NCBI GenBank assembly: GCA_038049695.1 | Contig: CP142454.1 | Span: 13,062,501-13,126,500 of the forward strand | Origin: Cinnamomum chago | Taxonomy: Eukaryota; Streptophyta; Magnoliopsida; Laurales; Lauraceae | Direction of reading: 5' to 3' | Length of the DNA stretch: 64,000 nucleotides | Shown here: in pieces, positions 24,040-34,491 of the stretch | How the letters are laid out: each line of letters starts with the position of its first letter | Numbering within the stretch: position 1 is the first letter of the stretch | Notes under the pieces: generated by a model | The model's database searches: none | Told to the model about the DNA's origin: nothing | The model's input: only the letters and a program-made list of their open reading frames with translations | Made by a program: the position numbers and the translations under genes

Positions 24040-25937
24040 TGAAAGTCCACGAGGATCCTAACCCTAGAGGGGGGGGTGAATAGGGTGAGCTACTACTATG
24101 ACCAATTTAAACCAATTTTAACTTCTTAATAAAAACTAGTCACATGTGATGATTAACCATACAATATGCGGAAGCTCAAATAAACAATCACCACAAAAGC
24201 AATCACCACAACACAATGTTTATAGTGGTTCGGCCAACGTGCCTACATCCACTACCGGCTTGTGTCTCCAACACCCCACCGGATTCCACTACTTATGCTT
24301 TTTACTAGGCTAAGCAATAACCCTTACAATATGCTTTTCTTAGGCTTAGCAATAACCTTACAATGTTGTTTTTCTAAGGCTCAACAACAACCTCTCAATT
24401 GTGCTTTTCTAGGCTTAGCAATAACCTTTACAAATTGCTTTTCAAAGGCTAAGCAATAACCTTACACAAAGATGATTTCTCAAAGAAGGTGTCTTCACAA
24501 AAGATCACTCTAAGAGATTACAAATTAAGCTCAAGTAAATTGCCTCTAAGTAGGCGGATATAAAAGTGTAAAACAAACTCACACAAACACTCTATGAATG
24601 CAAATATGTAAGCTTATGAGGTGTGTGTGTGATGACTCCAATCAAGTTCAAAAGTAAGCTCACTCAATATATTGCTTAAAGCAATTCAAAGTTTGAGGCT
24701 CATAAAAGGTTTGATTGAAGTCTTATGCAAATCACATGTATGAAATTTAACTTGTTTATGACATGAAAATCAAGGACTAACAAGTTGTATGAAAATGGCT
24801 AATTTAGAACATGTGATGCATGTGCATGTTGTTTTCAAAACCAAATAGATTTTACTAATGTTTAAATGAATGAAAACAACAAGCAATGTTTCAACCAAGA
24901 CAAAGACTCATGCTATGTAAAGGAAATCAAAGATTTAGGCTAAGCATGATTAAGAAAGTTTAAAACAAATCTTGGGTTGAAAACAAAGTGATGAATCCAA
25001 TCTTTGAATATCAAAGATGAAGGGAAGAAAGGATTCAACACATCATTGTTATCATGCTTGAGATCTATTTCCAAAGTTTCAAACAAAGCACATAACAAAT
25101 GATTAAATCAAAGTAAAACTTACTTGGAGATTTAACTTAGTTGATCCAAGCTTAAGCTTCACTTAATGACCCCTTGATGTCTCTTAGATCATCCCCTTTG
25201 TCTTCTCTCAAAGCTCCTCAAAGAGGGTTTCAAAATCTCCAACCAAAGACAAAGGAAAGAGCTCATTTAAATACCAAAAACTGCCCAACGGCTAGTTTGG
25301 CCGGTTGACCGGCCATGACAGGCCGGTTAACCGGCCAAGCACAACGGTCATAATTCTGACCGTTGGGGCGCCAGGAAAATTCCTGCTGCAGTGTTCCCGG
25401 TCGACCGGGACCTCTGCGCCGGTCGACCGGCGACACTGCCGGGGCCCCAAATTTCCATTTTTTGCAAATTCAAAGTTTTTCTTTGTGGAATTATTTGGGC
25501 CACTAAACCAAGCTTGAAAACATGTTTTAAATCATTCTAAGGGGTTTAAAAACATGTAACAACACAAAGCCTAAAAAGATTCAAAACTTTAAACCATAGG
25601 CTAGCTTGATTTCTAAAAACTCTTTTTTCAAAAACAATGCATACACATATGATTATGAGAGGATGAATGTATGCAAAGTTCAAACCTAAATGCTCAACAA
25701 GATTTTCCAAACATAATGCACAAAGAATTAGGTTTTCAAAAGAGTTTTGGGTTTCAAAACTAATGCATCCAACTTTAAAACCAAAACATGCATAAAACAA
25801 AAACTTTTCCAAATCTAAAAACCAATGCATGTATAAAACTAGATTTCAAGATATTTTAAATCAATGCAAGTGTGAAATATCAAATGATGCTAAAGTGCAA
25901 ATGCATCCATCAAGTTGCAAATACAAAATCCCTAACA
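24040..25937 (-). repeat. 5' LTR of the gag-only element
   Basis: Almost identical copy of 18060-19961 with the same palindromes at 25299-25432. Near-identity of the two LTRs indicates a very recent insertion. Confidence 0.92.
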
Positions 25938-26052
25938 GAATGTTTTCCCTTGTGGATTCCGTTTTAACTTCGGTTAACTCAGAGTTTACGGGAGTAAGTA
26001 TGGACCCACGGCTCGGGGTTATCGTAATTCGGGCTCGGGTCATGACACATAG

Positions 26053-27322
26053 CCCGTTCGGAAGAATTGTGAGGATTTATGTATGGAAGAGTCTTGAGAA
26101 TTTTAAATACTATCGCTTAAAGTAGATTTTTAAATGTCCAACCCCCTTTAGCCATTAGAATGCTGTAATTTTTAAATGCCCAACCCACTTTAGCCTTCAG
26201 AATGTTGTAATTTAGAGAATTTATAAAGCTATAAAAGTACCATTTTTATGTGGTTTGAAATTCTGAATTCCTGTAATAAATAAAGCATTATGAATGCTCA
26301 GGGTCAAGATATCACATCATGTCATAATTCCCCAACAAACTGTCAGAAATGATTCTAACTAAACAGACTCATATAGAGCCCGTTGCTTTACTAGAATTTC
26401 TGACATGAATTTTAGATGTTGGAGCTTTTGGGACATTATTCGAATTTCATGTTTCTTGCCTACCATCCATAAATTCCAGCCACATGAAACATCCCTAATG
26501 ACCTTTAGAAATTCAGAAATCCCACCCTCTTTATATTTTGATGGAATTTCCAGGATGTTCAATTCTGAAAGAACCCTGAACCAAAAACCAGAAATAGTGG
26601 GGGTACCTTCATGTCACTCACATAAAAAGAACAAAAATACATGCTTTTCTCCTTAAACTTGAAGGATGACACTGGCCGGAGGATGGGCATTGAGGCCTCA
26701 TCTCCCATGCATGCCAACATGGAACATGTGTGAGAGGCCTGCTCTTTCCTTTTTTGCTCTATTTTCGCAAGGGACCCACCTTTGCATGTATTCTGGACGC
26801 TGAACATAAAAATAGGATGATTCAAGAATCAGGTGGGCCATACCTAGTACCTATTTATTGAATTTAGATCGAATCTGGACCGCCGAATCACCTTATCTTG
26901 CCATCCATATTTTGTCACATTCCAAACATGACATCAAATATTATGTGGGCTGATCTATATTTGGGCAATGAACCCAGATTTTATAAAGGCCCACTTGATT
27001 ATGGGTCGATATTAGTACATGTGGCACAAGGCGGCAAGACATGCAGAGGAGATCTTATGGGAAAGAGGGAGACTCTATGGTAAAAGCAGAAGCAGCTAGA
27101 AAAAAAAAAAAAATTTAGAAGAAGACACTCTTTCATAGAGGAGATAAATGGGACTATTTCATTAGCTCCGTTCACATTGTTTTCAGCTAAACATGAAGTA
27201 AAACATAGAAACACACCACCTATATCTATATTGCTGATTAATGATTAATTATGAAAAGTCACATTAGAAAAAGAACACCCAAGATAAGTATAAGTGCAAA
27301 TCAAAGGAGGAGACTCAGAGAG
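26053..27322. other. intergenic, no gene seen
   Basis: Flank to the right of the nested LTR tower. Short ORFs have no recognisable domain. A near-duplicated phrase (TTTTTAAATGYCCAACCC) occurs at about 26128 and 26169, a local tandem duplication of about 41 bp. Confidence 0.5.
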
Positions 27323-29988
27323 TGTCACGTCCCCAAAATATATGCAAGGGATAACGTGAAAAATATGAATAAATAATTATTTAAATGTGTTTAATGCAAC
27401 ACAAGCTCCCAAATATAGACCCACAAAACTCCGAAACATGATGAGTCATAATAAAATCTTTGCGGAAGCATTAAACCAATTTGTATCAATATCCAAAATT
27501 AAACCAACACATAACTATTGAATATTTAAGGTTTAAAGTTTCCAAAATAACTTAAATAAAACAACTAAATAAATTTATGTTCATTATTAAGAATTACAAC
27601 TAAAATAGTTTCTACGATGAAAGTCACTCTCGTGCTGTCTCAGACGGCTTCGTAGCCATCATTAGCACTCCACTCGAGTTCGTTAATTGGCTCCTCCGTC
27701 TCCTCGGCAGGGTAGGGGTCAGTACCTATGCACCAATAAACAAAATAAACAACAAGCACGAAAGCAAAATTTATAAATAAAACACATGATCAATATGAGT
27801 AATGATAGGTAATGATCATAAGAGAATAACACTACGATAATGACGAAAAGAATGTATAATCTAAATCCAATCTACACAAATAGAGCAATACAATAATCAC
27901 ATAGAAACAATGCCACTGTTTTGGGTGGTCAGCCCTAACTATAAAGCGGTAAAACTCATTCAAAGGCCGGTGGTCATAAACCGGTTCGTAATCGTAGGCC
28001 AGATAAATCGGTTCGAAACTCGGATATTACAGTGTCCGCACATATCGGTGATCAGCTGTCCAATTACAACTGCAGTCGTTCGAATATGACCCAATCAATA
28101 TATATATATATATATATATATATCATATTAGAATAGACCTAATGATCTGTAAAGCTCTTACACAGAAACCTAGCTAAGTCAAAGTGAATGGCAGAATCCT
28201 AGCTAAGTCAAAGTGAATGGTTGGTTGCACAATAATCCACAATCAAATACCAATCAAATCATTCGAATAAACATCTACAATATCTCAATCAATTGCCAAG
28301 CCACATCACGGTCCATATTCAATCAACATAGGGTATGCAGCTAATAGACCAACATCAATCTCAATCATGAATGCAAACCCGAAGGTCAAGGAATAATCAC
28401 AAGTCAATTCTAAGGTCAAACAATAGGTCTCATACCTGACAACCACAGGAATCTCTAATAGATAAAAGATCAACGCATCCCTTGTCAATCAATGGTGCAT
28501 AGACCTAATTAGGGGTTTTCCAATAGAGATAGGTTGATCTCGAATCCACTAGGATTTCCCCGGGGTCATACGAAGTACTAAACCCCATGTTAGTAAGATA
28601 TCATTTGCCCAAACGGTATTTTCTCAGGTCCAAAGATCCAATAATAAAGTACAAAAATATAATTTAACACAATAAAAATCATAGGTATCATTTAATATTA
28701 ATTTGTAAATAATAATAATCTTTGTTTATAATTTTAGAAAACCTAAGGACTCCATCCAAAACATTTTGCAAATTCAAATAGTCAAAGAATTTAATTTGAA
28801 TTTATAAAACAAACAGGGCCTTTCCTAATTTCCAGAAACTCTAGGGCAAGTAAATAATTAACCAAACTCAATGTAATTTGAAATGACATCATCACTCATC
28901 ACCATTCTCTCTCATATACTCCCATACCATATCAGGTTCTGTATTAATATCACATGGGATGACATTACCAGGTCATTCCCCTTGGCCCCACCACATGATT
29001 AAGTCCATAAAAGGAATCCTCAAAAGGGTTCCAACGTTCTGCACATGCGTCCCTTCCATACACCCTTTTGTTTTTCTTTCTAATTTATGTACAGGTCAAG
29101 GTCAAACCGCCCCAACACCATGTATGTCAAAAGTGCATTGATAATGGCGCCCACCAGATTTTACGAAAAGATACGCTTGTCTCCATATTATGGTACTAGA
29201 GGTCTTCCCTCTTCATTTATTTTCTTCCCAAAACATGTGCAAATCCAGCCACACAGGACCTCGTTCACGCATGCAGCAACCGAATGACTGAATAATGGGC
29301 CCCACAGATCACAACGCCAGATCACCCACACAAGCAACGTTGCCTAGCCATGTCGGGACAGATCCACATCCAATCATCCCCTGAGCCCACATCAAAATTA
29401 AATAAAAGAAAGCAACGCAAGTAGACTATGCCCCTAATATTAGAATCAAGAGATGGTGGCCATCAATATGCATGCAAGGTCTCATCGCAAAAATAGAATA
29501 AATCAAACCTTAGGGCATAAAAGGGGTTTCTACATGCATATATACTTGAATCAACAAAAATTACAAGTATTAAATCTACAAATTATGGTTAGGTACTTGC
29601 CTGAGGTCCGCGGTTGAAGGAGATGATCTAGAATTCTTATTGTCAAAGCCCAAATAATATCCCAAAGAAAAGTTGGAAGAGAGAGAGTTGTGTGTAAAAA
29701 TAAGAAAAATGTGGTGGTGTAGTATAAATGGGAAATAAGAATAAAAGTTGTAATATAAAGAGATAGGAGTTTGGGTTAGAAAAGTAGAGTTTGGTTTAAG
29801 AAGAAGTATACCATTAAACTAGGTACAAGTTAACTATGGGTAAGACACCTATCCAACCAGCCTAACTCACCAAACATAAGCCTAACGTGATCCCCACTTA
29901 AACTAATCGTATATTTAATTAAAATACAATCAATTATATAATAATAATAAAAAAATAATATATATAATGAAATAATCAAAACGTCATA
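27323..29988 (-). mobile_element. solo LTR, minus orientation, about 2.67 kb
   Basis: On the plus strand it begins TGTCACGTCCCC, the reverse complement of a GGGGACGTGACA LTR end. The other end is ACGTCATA at 29988, the complement of TATGACGT, probably a TGTGACG start with one mutation. The flanks are GAGAG (27318-27322) and GAGGG (29989-29993), a 4/5 match. A (TA)n tract occupies 28099-28133. No internal coding is present. The style is gypsy-like (Tekay/Del). The upper boundary is inferred and may be off by a few bases. Confidence 0.65.
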
Positions 29989-30020
29989 GAGGGATGAAAA
30001 GAAACCAAAATAAAGTAACC

Positions 30021-30981
30021 TTATTCCTTCTTCATCTTCCTGTTGCTCTTATTGTTATTGCTCTCGGTGTTTTCATCAAGGAAATCGACCAGGTCAGTGT
30101 TCTTGCATTTGGGGCACTTGGGCTCTTGTTCTTCCTTGAGCAGGATATAGATGAGGCAGCAACGGCACCCCTTGAGGACCATGGACGTGACCTCAGGGGG
30201 GCTGCTGGAGGACCTTACCACCTCAGTGTCGGCCACCTCAGCCCCTTCTGATGACACGCACGAGATCAGCGGTGAAGTAGGCGAAAACGATGATGACGCC
30301 AACATCGACTCAGTGGGCGAATCCGGCAGATGTAGGTTGATCAATGGTGGCAGGATTGTCCGCGTCGGCTTCGAGTCCAGCAGTGGACTGCTGCTCCCAT
30401 TCTCACCCATTGCTTCACCAGCAGCAGCAAAAGAGATGTCTTTTTTATAGTGGACGCGACCCGTCTATATCAAAGACAGACACACACTCAGACGTGTTAG
30501 TAACATGCCATAGATTTCTTGATGGAACTAAGCCTTACCTCATCAATCTAATGTTAACATGTTTACAAAAAAATCCTTCTTCTAGTTCCACTTTTGTCAG
30601 TCTTAGAACTTTGTCGTACATAAAATAGCCTATCCATCTCTTTGCGCGATTGCGCGCGTGTGAGAATGAGTGTGAAAAGAAAGGACAGAAAGTTTGCGAG
30701 CTTGACATGAACATTATTGGGGCCTCCAAAGAAGAAAAAATAAGAAGGAATTAGAGGATTTTTCTTACATTAAGATCGACAAACCTCGTCCAATCTGAGG
30801 GAAGAGTACTGAAGGGATCTGGAGCAATAGGGAGCGAGGCAAGGTGGGGAGGAAGGCGATGGCGGTAGGCAGGGGGTAAGTTGTATTCAATGTCTTGGAT
30901 TGTTGGGCCAGCAAAATAACTAACTAGTTGCAAGGAGAACTTTCTACCATCACTACAACGTTGGTGCATCTGAGAGGCCAT
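30021..30981 (-). CDS. CFL1-like WW-domain protein, two exons
   Basis: Exon 1 is 30981-30769 (donor AAT|GTAAG) and exon 2 is 30464-30021 (acceptor GATATAG|ACG), joined in phase 0 to 218 residues. The join completes a WW-like segment, LPSDWTRFVDLN + TGRVHY (60-77). The second WW tryptophan is absent. Next come an EAR-like LINLHLP (about 112-118), a CVSSE motif, and a C-terminal GCRCCLIYILL...PKCPKC module with Cys171, Cys174, Cys188 and Cys191. This C-terminal module is shared by CFL1 (CURLY FLAG LEAF 1) and GL2-interacting repressor proteins, which bind HD-ZIP IV factors and restrain cuticle or epidermal programmes. A nuclear repressor adaptor role is inferred. Using only the ATG at 30410 would lose the WW part. 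The stop lies 32 bp from a solo LTR. Confidence 0.78.
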
Positions 30982-30987
30982 TCATAC

Positions 30988-30988
<1 letters not shown>

Positions 30989-31016
<28 letters not shown>
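30989..31016 (+). repeat. (AG)n microsatellite in the 5' UTR of the CFL1-like gene
   Basis: 28 bp of AG, read as CT on the transcribed minus strand, ending 8 bp before the ATG. Pyrimidine-rich leaders are common in plant promoters. Confidence 0.85.
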
Positions 31017-31018
<2 letters not shown>

Positions 31019-31062
31019 GGATGGTGTTGGAGAGGTGGAAGATAAATTGAGAGCAGGGGATG

Positions 31063-31070
31063 TATTTATA
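31063..31070 (-). promoter_or_regulatory. TATA box of the CFL1-like gene
   Basis: TATAAATA on the minus strand, 82 bp upstream of the ATG at 30981. It predicts a transcript start near 31035 and a leader of about 55 nt containing the CT repeat. This supports the upstream exon as the real first exon. Confidence 0.65.
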
Positions 31071-31079
31071 GAGGGAAAA

Positions 31080-32201
31080 ACAATTCCAAAGATACATCAT
31101 ACATGGAGGGTTACAAGGGCTAGCTTGGTTTTTTAATTCATTGCTATAGTTGATGTGAAGAAAATTTGAAAGGCAAAACAAACAGCTGTTTTAACAACTC
31201 TTGTATATATATAGAGGTAGGTCACATCTAGATTTTTCAATCCCTCACCAACTCCATTGTTGTTGGGCACTAAGTGAGCCCCACAAGGCCATTCGCATGG
31301 AGAGCCATGGAAACAATTCATAGGAGAGAGCGACCCTTTAATAAATATTAAGTAAAGTGACGCTAAAGATGCAACCATGTATGTGTTCTATTTATACAGT
31401 TTTAATCGTATCTATCCGCCAACAATGTGTCACATGAGGATCTTAGAGCGTTCAAGAAAAACTAGCTGGCATGATTTTATGCTGTAAAATGTTTCAGTTC
31501 AATGGATCCAAAGTATCCAATTTCAAAAATAAAAGTACTATAGGCCCATTTCTAACCCAAATCATAATAAGTTTATAAATTTGATCAGTCGAAATCTGGA
31601 TCTAACCTTTAATCAGGTTGGATTAAGGGCAAACAAGATCCACATTCCATTCGTTTATCCTTTCATCACTCTAACCATTGATTCTCTTATGCACTCATTA
31701 ACGCATGCACACATATATAGATATGTCTTCTTTTTTTTTGGTAAAAGGCACACATAGATATGTTAAAGATGTAATTGATAGGAGATTTGAAATAGATTTA
31801 GAATTTAAATTAAGTTCAGTTAGATTTCGATTGGATCAGGTATCCTATTTTATCTTATTCACGCATGGTATTATTGTTTATGAAAATAATCAATTATTGA
31901 AAGTGCAGACCTAAGATTTCAACATAGTATTAGAGCCATGGATGGTAGCAATTCTACGATCAAGTTAGCCATGGCCATGCCTTCTTCCACTTTGTAATAA
32001 TCTTACCATCTTATTTTTCTTTTTTCTCCTAAATAAAAACTCAAGCGATTTTGTATACCCTCTAATGATACATTTATCAAAGGTATGCTGTCTGCAAATA
32101 ATATAGTGTTGGTAGAAAGATCAAGAGAATGTATGAATCTGAAATTTGAGAGATGATAGGAGCGTCCAGAATTTAAGGGCTTTCAAATAAGAGAAACAAT
32201 G

Positions 32202-32241
<40 letters not shown>

Positions 32242-32628
32242 TTACAACTTTTAGTAGGGTTGTCAAAGGAGTGAAACTCCTATGAGAAAATTAAAGCTCA
32301 AGAATTACCACAAAGGGATTCATTCTGATACGCGGGCTCAATAATTAATAAGGATGGAAAAATACAGAAGATGTATTGCATATGATAAGAGCTAGATGTT
32401 GAAGTGGAGAATCTGTTCTGAAGTACTTTCTTATCAGTGCATGCACCTCAAGATTGAAGAACATTTTTTTGGTGTCAGTGATTTGACTAGTCATGATATG
32501 TGGACCAAAATGTTAGTCAATTAAAAAGTAACACATGCACAAAATGAGTTCAGTAGAAATGAAAATATTGAAATGAATGTATAGTAAAACTAGGAATAAC
32601 TACATTGTAAATAAATGCTTTAGGGAGC
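31080..32628. other. intergenic, no gene seen
   Basis: Upstream flank of the CFL1-like gene. It contains a (TA)n run at 32205-32238. Short ORFs show no family resemblance. Confidence 0.5.
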
Positions 32629-33340
32629 TGTCACGCCCCCAAAATTTGATTTGATCCTAACCGCATCATTAGGGCAAGAGAATCAGGGCTAATTACAATA
32701 TTTCCCTTAAATACATTTGATGCCCCAATTCCGGGTGGATCGAAGTCCATAGTGAGGTGATGAGTGATGATCAGTCACCATAAACAAACACAGAAGCAAC
32801 GATTCATACAATCTGCACAGATGATCACCAATATAACATACAATAACATCAGAGCCGATACAAGTAACAAAAGGCATTTACTTATATTTCAATTACAAAA
32901 GCATTAGAGTTTTAACAAATGTCTAAAACATCATAATGACCTGTGCAAGAGGCACCTATACTCATAGCCGGAATATAAAGTAAGGCTCTCAAGGACCAAT
33001 CCAGCAACACAATGATGCTGTCACACTCCACTAGAGGTAATCTCTCAATTAGTGAATCTCGTAAGACCGCCACAATCACCCACACATTGGGCCCCTTTAC
33101 CTAAGCATCAAATGTAGCAGCATCAGATATACTAGCAAGTAAATAAATATGAGTAGCAGTGTAACATGTGCCAACCGAAACCAATATATCATAAAGTACA
33201 TAAATAATGGATAAACGGAACATAACTAATCAGACCATCATATGCTATCAGAATGAACACACCCAGACGAACCCGGTACCAGACAGGCTAGTCAAACAAA
33301 AGCAACCCAGGCGAACCCAGTACCCAAATGAGCCTTTTTA
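32629..33340 (-). mobile_element. truncated gypsy-like LTR fragment, minus orientation
   Basis: The plus-strand edge TGTCACGCCCCCAAAATTT is the complement of a typical GGGGGCGTGACA LTR end, similar in style to the edge at 27323. Homology-like features fade near 33340 and no opposite terminus was found, so the fragment is 5'-truncated. The outer boundary is approximate. Confidence 0.5.
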
Positions 33341-34491
33341 TAAGAGTTTTTTATTTTATTTTTTTACATTTTGATTCTCTGAAAAAATTGTAAAGATTTT
33401 GAAGATAATCATATTCAAAAGCCTTCAAGTAGGAAAGATCCAAATAGTTTTCTTTTCAATGGAGTAGGTCGAGATTGATCAAACTACTTAAATATGTCAT
33501 TCTATCACCGATGTGTATGTTCTAATTTTTAATTTTAAGTAACAGACCAAAACAAAAACAAAAATAAAAATATGTCAGTGGCACAATCAAAACATGAGGC
33601 ACAGTGGAGGCACGACACGAACCAGGAACGACTCCAGGTAATGGGTCTGGCGCCGGCCCGTCCCATTTGACATCTCAGGTATGGTGGTCAAGGAGCACTG
33701 TATCTTCAGTTATGCCTCCTCTGTCGCTTGACCAAGGAGCAATATAGCAATGTACTGGATTGTTTGATGTCTGTACTATATCTAGCCATGTCGTGCTTAT
33801 ATGGATATTATGGCAGGACAGGACATTTTGATCAGCATTTAGCTTCACTGTCTCCGGTCAGCTAAATAAGTGGTATACTCTGATGCATTCCATCTTTCTA
33901 CAGGCATGAGTTTGAAACTACAATGAGAAGGCCTACGAGTGAATCATTCTACTTCTCACTAGTTACACCATCAGTGAAACTGCTCATTTTCAGTTCACTC
34001 TTTTGGCAGTTAAGAGCACCCAGTGGAGGGGACGTCACATGGCAGGACCCACTGAACAAAAAATAAGGATGGGGAAATGTGAGAGCCACCTGTTTAATTG
34101 CTGGCTGTACAAAGTCTTTAACTGCTAGTCTTGAGTCTTGATCAGGAATCCATTTGGGGTAGACAGCGACAGCACATTTCTTTTCCATTGAACCCCAGAA
34201 GGCAGGGTTCCATCTGCGCAAAAAGAATAGGTTGAAAATCCTGAGAAGGGAAGAGAGGTGCCCGGCAACTAGAAATTTAGAAGGCCCCAAAATAATTGGC
34301 TGACATCTGTAAGAGAAAAGGTGGAGTGTATACAGTACAAATTTGAACTACAAAAAAATTTCTGCCTCCATTTTCTCCAACCTTTCTCCTCATCCACAAA
34401 CATGGAAAGTCATCCATCCAAACATAGTGAAAGGAACAATTCTAGATGACACCCAAACTATACACTGATCAAAACTGTGTCCGTAAAATGA
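33341..34491. other. spacer and 3' flank of the gene at 34492-38217
   Basis: No recognisable coding sequence. The ORF at 33949-34290 on the minus strand lacks family features and lies where the 3' UTR of the neighbouring minus-strand gene is expected. Confidence 0.45.

Larger units (their letters stand above)
18060..25937 (-). mobile_element. young gag-only LTR retrotransposon, complete
   Basis: Two LTRs (18060-19961, 1902 bp; 24040-25937, 1898 bp) differ only by the length of one G run (12 versus 8) and one substitution that I could find. The target duplication GAATG is perfect at 18055-18059 and 25938-25942. In minus orientation the 5' LTR is followed after 2 nt by TGGTATCAGAG, complementary to initiator tRNA-Met. 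The 3' LTR is preceded by GCAAAGGGGGAGA. The only long ORF is a coiled-coil CCHC protein; no protease, integrase, reverse transcriptase or RNase H is seen. It is therefore non-autonomous and depends on a partner element, probably of the SIRE-like copia type. Confidence 0.92.
11476..26047 (+). mobile_element. solo LTR (about 2.58 kb) split by two nested insertions
   Basis: The LTR starts TGTTACACCCCGG at 11476 and ends GGTCATGACA at 26047. It is flanked by the 5-bp duplication CATAG at 11471-11475 and 26048-26052. Removing the solo LTR at 13602-17705 and the element at 18060-25937, with one target duplication each, leaves about 2580 bp in three pieces: 11476-13601, 17711-18059 and 25943-26047. 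A TATA-like TTATATATGAG lies near 11863-11873. Palindromic CGG-rich motifs cluster at 12400-12720. Termini and length suggest a Ty3/gypsy (possibly Tekay/Del) origin; lineage is uncertain without internal coding. Confidence 0.85.

Noticed and set aside
33949-34290. 113-codon minus-strand ORF below the unknown-function gene
   Set aside because: No family resemblance; position fits the 3' UTR or 3' flank.
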